From: Cystobacter fuscus
GTDB lineage: Bacteria; Myxococcota; Myxococcia; Myxococcales; Myxococcaceae
Length of the DNA stretch: 64,000 nt
NCBI RefSeq assembly: GCF_002305875.1
Contig: NZ_CP022098.1
Coordinates: forward strand, 1,550,001 to 1,614,000
Reading direction: 5' to 3'
Shown here: positions 8,307-15,506 of the stretch, in pieces
Numbering within the stretch: position 1 is the stretch's first letter
Layout: each line of letters begins with the position of its first letter
The notes under the pieces: model-generated
Database searches by the model: none
Told to the model about the DNA's origin: nothing
Seen by the model: only the letters and a program-made list of their open reading frames with translations
Position numbers and translations under genes: made by a program

Positions 8307-9214
8307 CATGGAGTTCCAACGAGGCGCGGGTGGCGCTCGCCGGGCGGCTCCGGGAGGACCACCCCGAATGGGAGGCCGACGAGCCCGTGCTCATGGGGGG
8401 CGGGCTGGAGTTCTTCGTGTTCCGCATCCAGTCGGCGCGGCAGGGCCCTCTGGCCATCAAGGTGCCGCGCGCGCCGATCTTCATCAACGACAACGATCCG
8501 CGTGTCGTCGCGCGCGATCTGTTGGAACAGGAGGCCGCCCTGATCTCCCGCGCCGCGCGTGGCGGGATACCCGTGCCGCGGCTGGTGGCGCTGGAGCTGG
8601 GACGCGAGCCCCTCGACTACCTCGTCCTCGAGTATGTCGAGCACGCTGGCGGTGAGCCCTCTCCCCGTGCCCTGGGCGAGCTGGTGCGCCGCCTGCACTC
8701 GCTCCCCGAGCTTCCCTCCCGGCCGCTGGTGGCGCAGCAGGGACGTCCGCTGGCCGAGCTGCTCGCGGAGCGCATCCACCGGCGCGCGCGCGTGGTGGAG
8801 CGGCTCGCGGGCGTCCGTCTGGCGTTGCCCGGGCCCGAGTGGCTGGCTGACGTGCTACACGGCTCCGAGCGGCCGCGCGCGGTGCTGCACATGGACGTGC
8901 GTCCCGCGAATGTCCTCGCCCGGGAGGGCCAGGTGCTCGCGCTGCTGGATTGGTCCAATGCGCTGGTGGGAGATCCCGCGCTGGAGCTGGCGCGGATCGC
9001 CGAGTATGGGCTCGCCGGACCGGAGTTCCTCGCCGCGTACCACGGCCTCGAGCCACTCCCACCCCCGCCCGCGAGGTTGGAGCTGCTCTATCGGATCGAT
9101 ACGGCGGTGATGCTGGCGGTCGTCTTCCTCTCCGAGCAGCCAGACGCAGAGAAGGCGCGGCCCCAGGTGGCCCGGGTGGTGGAGCTGTGCGGCCGGTTGG
9201 AGGGGACGCGATGA
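8303..9214 (+). CDS. APH-fold small-molecule kinase (aminoglycoside phosphotransferase family)
   Basis: A 303-residue kinase. ATP-binding Lys53 sits in LAIKVPR. The catalytic loop is H196-x-D198-x4-N203 (VLHMDVRPANVL) and the metal-binding Asp216 lies in LLDWSNALVGDPALE, so the active site is intact. The family phosphorylates hydroxyl groups of small molecules (aminoglycosides, choline, homoserine, biosynthetic intermediates). Here the genes on both sides overlap by four bases, so the kinase likely acts on a pathway intermediate or protects the producer by phosphorylating the product. The following gene encodes a phosphatase-fold enzyme, which would fit a phosphorylate/dephosphorylate self-protection step; that is inference. 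Confidence 0.8.
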   Translation: MTWSSNEARVALAGRLREDHPEWEADEPVLMGGGLEFFVFRIQSARQGPLAIKVPRAPIFINDNDPRVVARDLLEQEAALISRAARGGIPVPRLVALELGREPLDYLVLEYVEHAGGEPSPRALGELVRRLHSLPELPSRPLVAQQGRPLAELLAERIHRRARVVERLAGVRLALPGPEWLADVLHGSERPRAVLHMDVRPANVLAREGQVLALLDWSNALVGDPALELARIAEYGLAGPEFLAAYHGLEPLPPPPARLELLYRIDTAVMLAVVFLSEQPDAEKARPQVARVVELCGRLEGTR

Positions 9215-9843
9215 CAGACACCCGTCCAACCGTCGTGCTCCTGGTGCGTCATGCGGACGTGCACAACCCGCGGCAGGTCTTTTATGGGCGGCTCCCCGGC
9301 TTCCGCCTGAGCGACCTGGGCTTGAAACAAGCGAACTTCCTCGCGGAGCATCTGGCCTCCGAGCCCATCCGCGTCTTCTACACCAGCCCCCTGCTCCGGG
9401 CGCGGCAGACCGCGGCCGTGCTCGCGCGCAGGCATCCGGGGATCGCGATCCACCGGGTCATGGATCTGCAGGAGGTCCGCACGCGCTGGATGGGTGCGCC
9501 CGTGGACGAGGTCCCCATTTTCGGCAACCTGTACGAGCCGCCCCGCGACCCGGGTGACGAGACGATTGCCCAACTGGCCGAGCGCGTGTCCCAGACCCTG
9601 CTGCGTATCGCGCGCAAGCACCCCGGTCAGGTGGTCTGCTGCGTCAGCCATGGAGATGCCATTTCCAGCGCCAACTCGTTGTTCCGGGGGCTGCCTCCGG
9701 AGCTGGTGAGCATCCGCGGCGACTACAGCGCGCAGCAATGCTCGGTGACCCGGCTCACCTTCACGCCGTCCTCTGAGTTGCCTGTGTTGGAGTACCGCGA
9801 TGTGATGGCCGAACTGGCTCCAGAACTCAGTGTGCGCCGATGA
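9211..9843 (+). CDS. Histidine phosphatase family protein
   Basis: A 210-residue protein starting at the ATG at 9211, overlapping the kinase stop. The phosphohistidine motif is L-V-R13-H14-A near the N-terminus, followed by LSDLGLKQA, YTSPLLRARQTA and the second catalytic His147 in CCVSHGD, all in the order expected for the phosphoglycerate mutase-like (branch 1) family. It therefore looks like an active phosphomonoesterase or mutase. It is the fourth of four ATGA-linked genes. A likely role is removing a phosphate from a pathway intermediate, possibly that placed by the adjacent kinase. Confidence 0.85.
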   Translation: MTDTRPTVVLLVRHADVHNPRQVFYGRLPGFRLSDLGLKQANFLAEHLASEPIRVFYTSPLLRARQTAAVLARRHPGIAIHRVMDLQEVRTRWMGAPVDEVPIFGNLYEPPRDPGDETIAQLAERVSQTLLRIARKHPGQVVCCVSHGDAISSANSLFRGLPPELVSIRGDYSAQQCSVTRLTFTPSSELPVLEYRDVMAELAPELSVRR

Positions 9844-9966
9844 CCGCGCTCACTGCTCGAGATATGAGCGCCTCTGTCGTTCGCTTGACGCTCCTGGTGT
9901 CGATCACTAGTGTCGCGAGCCGCGATAATCAAATTTGTCAGACTTCGTGTTGGCCAAGGAGTGAGC
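9844..9966 (+). promoter_or_regulatory. Intergenic gap with possible internal promoter and a 36-codon frame
   Basis: This 123-base gap is distinctly less GC-rich than the genes around it. TTGACG near 9882 with TAGTGT 17 bases later is a possible weak promoter. AAGGAG at 9956-9961 is the ribosome site of the GNAT gene at 9967. A 36-codon frame runs 9864-9974 and overlaps the GNAT start; its C-terminal half is rich in Ser, Thr and Cys (ICQTSCWPRSEHE), which is why it is noted as a possible RiPP precursor. Its third-codon positions are not GC-rich, so chance is more likely. Confidence 0.35.
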
Positions 9967-10872
9967 ATGAATGAGGCGCACGAGCCCGAATCCGATGCGT
10001 TTCCAACGGTGCGCAGGGCCGAACCCGAGGATCGCTCCGCCATCCTCGAACTCATGCGCTCGGTGTATGGCGACTACAATCCCTACTTCGAGGAGCTGGA
10101 TGCCTGGCTGGCGGACGACGTCGGCCAGCTCGGTGTCGCGGTGCTCGACAACAAGGTGGTGGGGTTTGGCAAGCTGACCCGTCTGGCGCCCGAGGAGTGG
10201 TGGATCGAGAGCATCGCCGTGGACAAGGCATACCGGCGCCGGGGCGTGGCCAGGACCCTCGGCTTCTATGGTCTTGCCCTCTGGCATGAGAAGGGCTCCG
10301 GGAGCCTGCGGGCACTGATTGCGAGCTATAACGATCCGAGCTTCAGCTATGGCGAAGCCTTTCAATTCCACCGGTCGGCCCGGTACGTCCACCTGCTCGC
10401 CTCTCCGGAGGGCACGAGCCATGGCTTCCGCCCGCTGACCGCGGCGGATAGGGATTGGGCGCATGAGCGTCTGACCCGCTCGTCCCTCTGGCAGCACACC
10501 GCGGGGCTGGTCGAGTGCCGCTGGAAATGGCAATCCCTCACCCCCGAATTCCTCTCCAGGCTGATCGACGCGGGCGAGGCCTTCTCCTGGCGGGACGGGG
10601 AGGGGGTGGCCTGCATGTGGCGCCGTCGGGGCGTGAAGGAGCCCGAGCTGCGCATCTGGTTCGCCGGTGCTCCGGGGAACCTCGGAGAGATGGCGCGGGA
10701 GTTCCGCGCGTTCGCGGCCACGGAGCTGCGCGACTTCGGACCCGAGCCCCCCGTCATCCACTGGCGGGTGCCCGACGTGCCCGAGGTCATCGAGGCGCTC
10801 GAGGCCAGCGGCTTCCGCAAGCGCGAGAGCTTCGAGAACATCTTCTACCTCGTGGAGTATCGGAAATCCTGA
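9967..10872 (+). CDS. GNAT family N-acetyltransferase
   Basis: A 301-residue protein; the start at 9967 is chosen because AAGGAG lies six bases upstream. The acetyl-CoA pyrophosphate loop is Y89-RRRGVAR (motif A), preceded by WWIESIAVDKAYR. The protein is about twice the length of a simple GNAT domain; residues 160-301 probably form a second, degenerate GNAT-like domain, ending in YLVEYRKS. Acyl transfer to an amine of the product or of a precursor is the likely role. It lies 41 bases before the LanB-like gene on the same strand. Substrate unknown. Confidence 0.8.
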   Translation: MNEAHEPESDAFPTVRRAEPEDRSAILELMRSVYGDYNPYFEELDAWLADDVGQLGVAVLDNKVVGFGKLTRLAPEEWWIESIAVDKAYRRRGVARTLGFYGLALWHEKGSGSLRALIASYNDPSFSYGEAFQFHRSARYVHLLASPEGTSHGFRPLTAADRDWAHERLTRSSLWQHTAGLVECRWKWQSLTPEFLSRLIDAGEAFSWRDGEGVACMWRRRGVKEPELRIWFAGAPGNLGEMAREFRAFAATELRDFGPEPPVIHWRVPDVPEVIEALEASGFRKRESFENIFYLVEYRKS

Positions 10873-10913
10873 GCCCTCCGAGCCGGGGAGCGCCTGATGG
10901 AGTGGAGGCAGAG

Positions 10914-13304
10914 ATGAGCGAGCGTCAGTCGTCGAGTGGGTGGACCGAGCACCTGGCCCCGTTGACTCCAGGCTGGTCCGTGTGGCGGCAGATGGGAGTG
11001 CGCGGGGCGGGCTTCCCGGCGGACCTGGCGGAGCGGGTGCGGCAGCCGGAGAGTGCCCGGGCCGCGGACGAGTTGCTGCGGCGGGAGGCGGACCTGCGCT
11101 CCCAGCGGCTCAAGGCCTCCGCGGTGCAGGAGGCGCTGGCTCCGGAGCGTGCCCGGCTGGAGGAGCGGTTCGCGGCGGAGGCCGTGCGCGTGGGTCAGGC
11201 GCTGCGCGACGTGGCCCGTCTGCCCGAGTTCCGTGAGGCCGTGGTCTGGCAGAACCGCCAGGCGCTGGCGAGTGCCCTGGATGTCCTGCTGCGGCGGGAC
11301 GCCACCCTGCGCGACAGCCACACCCGCCAGAAGGAGGAGCTGGTCTCCAAGTATCTGCTGCGCTACTGCCTCAAGAACGACACCATTGGCTTCTTCGGCC
11401 CGCTGGGCTGGGGGCGCTTCGAGCCCGGGGTGGACGGGGTCGAGCTCCAGCCCGGTCCGGAGCTGCTCAGCCGCCGGCAGACGCTCTTCGAGCACTGGTG
11501 CATCGACACCCTCGCCGAGCGGCTCTCGGCGGACGCGCGGCTGCGCCCGTGGATCGCCCCGCGCGCGCTTCCCGTGGTGCGCTTGGAGGGGACGCGCGCC
11601 GTGCCACTGATGGGCGAGCCCGTGGAGCTCAGTGGCGCCGCGGCTCGCGCCCTCACGCTGTGCGACGGCGAGCGGACGGCCCGGGAGATCGCCTCGCTGC
11701 TGCGGCGGGAGTTCGCGCTCGAGGTGCCAGGCGAGGCCGAGGCATGGGCCCTCCTGGAGGAGCACCGGCAGCAGGGGTGGATCCTCTGGACGCTGGAGTT
11801 GCCCAACATCGAGTCGCACCCCGAGCGCGCCCTGCGCCGGCTGCTGGAGCGGATCGACGACGCGGCGCTGCGCGCGGAGGTGCTCGCGCCGCTGGACGAG
11901 CTGGAAGCCCTGCGGGAGGAGGTGGCGCGCAGCGCGGGAAACGCCGAGGCGCTCGCGCGCTCTCTCGATGCGCTCAATGACGCGTTCACCGCCCGGACGG
12001 GCGAGAAGGCACAGCGCCTCGAGGGCCAGACGTACGCGGGCCGCACGCTGCTCTACCAGGACTGCAACCGGGATGTGTCGCTCACGCTCGGCCCCGGGGT
12101 GCTCCAGCGCCTGGGCGCACCGCTCGGGCTGCTGCTGGACAGCGCGCGCTGGTTCACCTTCCAGGTCGGTGCGCGCTACCTGGCCTCCTTCGAGCGCGTG
12201 TTCGACGAGCTGCGCGCCGGCGCCCCCACGGTGGACTTCCTGATGTTCCACCTGGGCGTGAGCGAGTTCTTCCCCTTCATCTCCCACCGCTCGGGTCCCT
12301 ACCTCAAGCCGGACGTGGCCAAGGATCTGATCGCCGAGCTGCAAGCGCGCTGGACCCGGCTGCTCAACGTGAAGCCCGGGGAGCAGCGCATCCAGCGCTC
12401 CTCCGCGGAGCTGGCCGCGGCGGCGCGGGATCTGTTCGCCGCGCCCGGGCCGGGTTGGCCCGGGGCCCGCTACCATGCACCGGACCTGATGATCTCCGCC
12501 GCGAGCCCCGAGGCGCTGCGGCGCGGGGAGTTCTTCGCCGTGCTGGGCGAGCTGCACATCGCCCTCAACACGTTGGAGTCCCCCGTCTTCTTCTTCCAAC
12601 ACCCCCGGCAGGAGGAGTTGGTGCGCGCGCTGGAGGCGGACATGCCGAGCCCGCGTATCTCTCCGGCGGTCCCCAAGGATCGCGCCACCCGCGCGGCCAT
12701 CGTGCCCTTCAACCGCAACGCGATGGAGTTCGTCTTCGACACGACGCGCTCGTGGCGCCCGGCCTCCCAGGTGCTGTCGGTGGGCACGCTGGTGCTGGAG
12801 CGGGTGGACGGTCAGCTCCAGGTGCGCTCGCGCGATGGGCGCTGGCGGTGCCACGTGATGGAGTTCTACGACTGGCTGCTCAGCATCCAGTTCGCGGGGG
12901 AGATGCACCTGCTGCCCCCCCAGGCGCACTCCCCGCGGGTGACCATCGACGACATGGTGGTGAACCGGGAGACGTGGCACTTCGCCACCGCGCAGCTACC
13001 CTTCCTGCGGCTCAAGGATGCGACGACGCGGTTCCTGGAAGCGCGGCGCTGGGCCCATCAGCACGGCCTGCCGGACCGGGTCTTCTACAAGACGACCAAC
13101 GAGCGCAAGCCCTTCTTCCTGGACCTTTCCAGTCCCCTGTCGCTCAAGTCCTTCTTCACGATGGCGCGGGCTTCCGAGGACGTGGTCATCACCGAGATGC
13201 TGCCGACCACGGAGCAGCTCTGGCTCACGGACGCGCGGGGGCGGGCCTATACGAGCGAGCTGCGCATGGTCATGGTGGACGGGCAGCCCTGGCGCCCTCG
13301 TTAG
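10914..13304 (+). CDS. Stand-alone lantibiotic dehydratase (LanB-like) family protein
   Basis: A 796-residue protein starting at 10914 behind GGAGG (10904-10908). It contains family blocks such as KYLLRYCLKNDTIGFFGP (about residues 144-161), YAGRTLLYQDCNRD and, near the end, ITEMLPTTEQLWL…YTSELRM. Full LanB enzymes (about 1000 residues) use glutamyl-tRNA to glutamylate Ser/Thr of a precursor peptide and then eliminate glutamate with a separate C-terminal SpaB_C domain. This protein ends where that domain would start, as in split dehydratases and in the PEARL enzymes that add amino acids to a scaffold peptide from aminoacyl-tRNA. No LanC cyclase or SpaB_C partner is visible nearby. Which chemistry it does cannot be told from sequence alone. 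Confidence 0.75.
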   Translation: MSERQSSSGWTEHLAPLTPGWSVWRQMGVRGAGFPADLAERVRQPESARAADELLRREADLRSQRLKASAVQEALAPERARLEERFAAEAVRVGQALRDVARLPEFREAVVWQNRQALASALDVLLRRDATLRDSHTRQKEELVSKYLLRYCLKNDTIGFFGPLGWGRFEPGVDGVELQPGPELLSRRQTLFEHWCIDTLAERLSADARLRPWIAPRALPVVRLEGTRAVPLMGEPVELSGAAARALTLCDGERTAREIASLLRREFALEVPGEAEAWALLEEHRQQGWILWTLELPNIESHPERALRRLLERIDDAALRAEVLAPLDELEALREEVARSAGNAEALARSLDALNDAFTARTGEKAQRLEGQTYAGRTLLYQDCNRDVSLTLGPGVLQRLGAPLGLLLDSARWFTFQVGARYLASFERVFDELRAGAPTVDFLMFHLGVSEFFPFISHRSGPYLKPDVAKDLIAELQARWTRLLNVKPGEQRIQRSSAELAAAARDLFAAPGPGWPGARYHAPDLMISAASPEALRRGEFFAVLGELHIALNTLESPVFFFQHPRQEELVRALEADMPSPRISPAVPKDRATRAAIVPFNRNAMEFVFDTTRSWRPASQVLSVGTLVLERVDGQLQVRSRDGRWRCHVMEFYDWLLSIQFAGEMHLLPPQAHSPRVTIDDMVVNRETWHFATAQLPFLRLKDATTRFLEARRWAHQHGLPDRVFYKTTNERKPFFLDLSSPLSLKSFFTMARASEDVVITEMLPTTEQLWLTDARGRAYTSELRMVMVDGQPWRPR

Positions 13305-13371
13305 GCAGGGCACGCGCTCCGCGTCGATATCGAGCCCCCCCGCGGCGGGCGCCTCCATTAGATTGGCCCCC

Positions 13372-14454
13372 ATGGGTTCTTCTCGTGAGGAAGCGCGGGG
13401 GTCGGCCGCGCCATCGGGGCTCGTATCGGTGGTGCGCCTGCCCCATAGCTGGTTCATCCTCTGCACCTCGAGTGAGTTGGGCCACAAGCCCCTCGCCCGC
13501 ACGCTGCAGGGCTCGCCGCTCGTCCTCTTCCGCACCGCGGAGGGCAAGCCCGCGGCGCTCGCGGACCGCTGTCCCCACCGCAACGTGCCCCTGTCCCTCG
13601 GCCGCGTGGTGAACGGCCAGCTCCAGTGCGGCTACCACGGCTGGCGCTTCGACGCCTCGGGCCAGTGCCGCGCCGTCCCCGGCCTCATCGGCGAGCCCGA
13701 GGCGAAGAGCCGCTGCGCCGCCTGGCACGCCACGCGCGAGCAGGAGGGCTTCGTCTGGGTGTACTCCACCCCCGGCGTCGAGCCCGCGCACGAGCCCTAC
13801 CGCTTCCCCCTGCTGGACACCCCGGGCTACAGCACCGTGCGCCGCACCCTGCGCGCCGGGGGCTCGCTCCATGCTCTGCTGGAGAACACGCTCGACGTGC
13901 CCCACACCTCCTTCCTCCATGGCGGGCTGTTCCGCACCGAGAAGCAACGCCATGAGATCGACGTGGTGGTGCGCCGGGGTGCCCAGCAGGTGGAGGCCGA
14001 GTACATCGGCGAGCCCCGGCCCGAGGGGCTCGTGGGCCGCCTGCTCGCTCCGGGCGGCGGGGTGTTGCAGCACTTCGACCGCTTCCTCATGCCCTCCATC
14101 GCCCAGGTGGAGTACCGCCTGGGCGCCGACAGCCACCTGATGGTCACCTCGGCCATGACGCCCGCCGAGGACTGGGACACCTGGGTGTACGCCGTCGTCA
14201 CCTTCCGCCTGCCCCTGCCTCACTGGCTCATCAAGCCCTTCATCACCCCCGTCGCCCTCCACATCTTCAAGCAGGACGCCCGCATCCTCGAGCGCCAGAC
14301 GGAGACCATCCGCCGCTTCGGCTCGGAGACCTTCGCCTCCACCGAGGTCGATGTGCTCGGCCCCTCCATCCTCCGCCTCATGCGCCAGGCCGGGCGTGAA
14401 CAGCCTCCTGGTTCATTGGAGGTCCAAGAGACCCGGCTGAAAATGCAGGTGTGA
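13372..14454 (+). CDS. Rieske non-heme iron oxygenase
   Basis: A 360-residue oxygenase alpha-subunit-like protein starting at 13372. The Rieske 2Fe-2S ligands are C67-x-H69 (DRCPHRN) and C86-x2-H89 (CGYHGW). The mononuclear iron site is N172-x2-D175-x2-H178-x4-H183 (ENTLDVPHTSFLH). Overall it resembles the vanillate O-demethylase / pheophorbide a oxygenase branch, which hydroxylates, demethylates or desaturates. It needs an electron-donating reductase, not found in the window. It follows the LanB-like gene by 67 bases on the same strand and may be the last tailoring gene of the cluster, or an independent unit. Confidence 0.85.
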   Translation: MGSSREEARGSAAPSGLVSVVRLPHSWFILCTSSELGHKPLARTLQGSPLVLFRTAEGKPAALADRCPHRNVPLSLGRVVNGQLQCGYHGWRFDASGQCRAVPGLIGEPEAKSRCAAWHATREQEGFVWVYSTPGVEPAHEPYRFPLLDTPGYSTVRRTLRAGGSLHALLENTLDVPHTSFLHGGLFRTEKQRHEIDVVVRRGAQQVEAEYIGEPRPEGLVGRLLAPGGGVLQHFDRFLMPSIAQVEYRLGADSHLMVTSAMTPAEDWDTWVYAVVTFRLPLPHWLIKPFITPVALHIFKQDARILERQTETIRRFGSETFASTEVDVLGPSILRLMRQAGREQPPGSLEVQETRLKMQV

Positions 14455-14578
14455 CGCGGAGCGGCTGTCGGGTGACGGACAGTCGTCTCGCCTCCAGGAA
14501 GGACGGATTTTTCACCAGCACACAGAACCGGGGGGGCGGGGATGGCCGCCTGCCAGGGTGAATGGTCACCCTGAGGAC

Positions 14579-15181
14579 ATGCGGCCCTCGCTTTCGCCTG
14601 AAAAGCGCTTCTTCGCGCAGTCCGTGGATGCCTTGTTCATCCGTGCCCTGGGGCCGCACCTGTCGCGGGAAGGGCGGCGTCGGCTCAAGGACGCGGGCCT
14701 GGACCTGAGCGAGCCCCTGCGGCCGTGGTACACGCTGGAGCAGTGGAAGGCGTTCCTGCGGGTGGCGGCCAAGGACGTCTTCCCGGGGGCGTCCGAGCGC
14801 GAGGCCTGGTCCTCCCTGGGCGAGCGCTACCTGCAGGGCTTCCGGCTGACGGCGCAGGGGCGCGCGAGCATGTCGCTCGTCACGCGGCTGGGCCCCCGGC
14901 ATACGCTCGAGCGCGTGCCGCACAACATCCGGGCCGGCAACAACTTCAACGAGGTCCGCGTCGAGGAGCTGGGCACCCACGCCGCCACGCTGTGGATGAA
15001 GGACATGGCCGCGGACAATCCCTACTTCGCCTGTGGCTTCCTCGCGGAGACGCTGCGCGCCGCGGGGGCCGGGGACATCCACGTGGAGCCCGTGGCCTGT
15101 GATGGCACGTCCGCCACCTTCCGGCTCACCTGGACGCACGCCGCCACCCGCCCGGTGGCCGGCCGCTCCATGGGGCGCTGA
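14579..15181 (+). CDS. DUF2378 (TIGR02265) family protein
   Basis: About 200 residues. I use the ATG at 14579 (MRPSLSPEKRFFAQS…); a GTG at 14558 would add seven residues. Phrases such as FAQSVDALFIRALG, YTLEQWKAFLRVAAKDVFPG, RYLQGFRLTAQGRA, LERVPHNIRAGNNFNEVR and DNPYFACGFLAETLR match the Myxococcales-restricted DUF2378 family, which is present in many paralogues per genome and has no known function. It seems soluble and cytoplasmic. Presence of this family is one of the taxonomic clues for the window. Confidence 0.8.
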   Translation: MRPSLSPEKRFFAQSVDALFIRALGPHLSREGRRRLKDAGLDLSEPLRPWYTLEQWKAFLRVAAKDVFPGASEREAWSSLGERYLQGFRLTAQGRASMSLVTRLGPRHTLERVPHNIRAGNNFNEVRVEELGTHAATLWMKDMAADNPYFACGFLAETLRAAGAGDIHVEPVACDGTSATFRLTWTHAATRPVAGRSMGR

Positions 15182-15506
15182 GGGACTCCGCGGGACGCCG
15201 GGCCTCAGCCGTGCCCGAACTCGTTCTGGGCGCGTGGCGAACAGGCGCTTGCCGGGCAGGTGTGCTCTTCCAGGAGCACCTCGGCCGCCGGGTTCGCGTA
15301 CTCACAGAGGAAGTCCTCGCGGTCAGGTGGGGTTTCACCTCCTGACGCATGGCGTCTGCCACCGCGAGTGAATGGCGGCGAAACAACAGTCGTGGGAGGC
15401 CGGACGTGGCGTGCAGGACGTGTGTCCAACCCTTGTCCCGGGATGCGACGCCGGGGGCGTGCGTTGACGCCCGACCGCAACCGATGTTCAGTCTGAGGGA
15501 GCACCC
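15182..15506. other. Intergenic gap with a possible short minus-strand gene remnant
   Basis: No clear gene. On the minus strand an open frame ends at 15205 with a Cys-containing, protein-like tail (REDFLCEYANPAAEVLLEE … NEFGHG), but no start codon with a ribosome site gives a convincing length, so it may be a fragment or chance. GGGAG before 15507 is the ribosome site of the helicase gene. Confidence 0.3.

Noticed and set aside
10845-12980. Long minus-strand frame opposite the LanB-like gene (about 710 codons)
   Set aside because: Low-complexity Arg/Gln/His translation without family features; LanB motifs lie on the plus strand.
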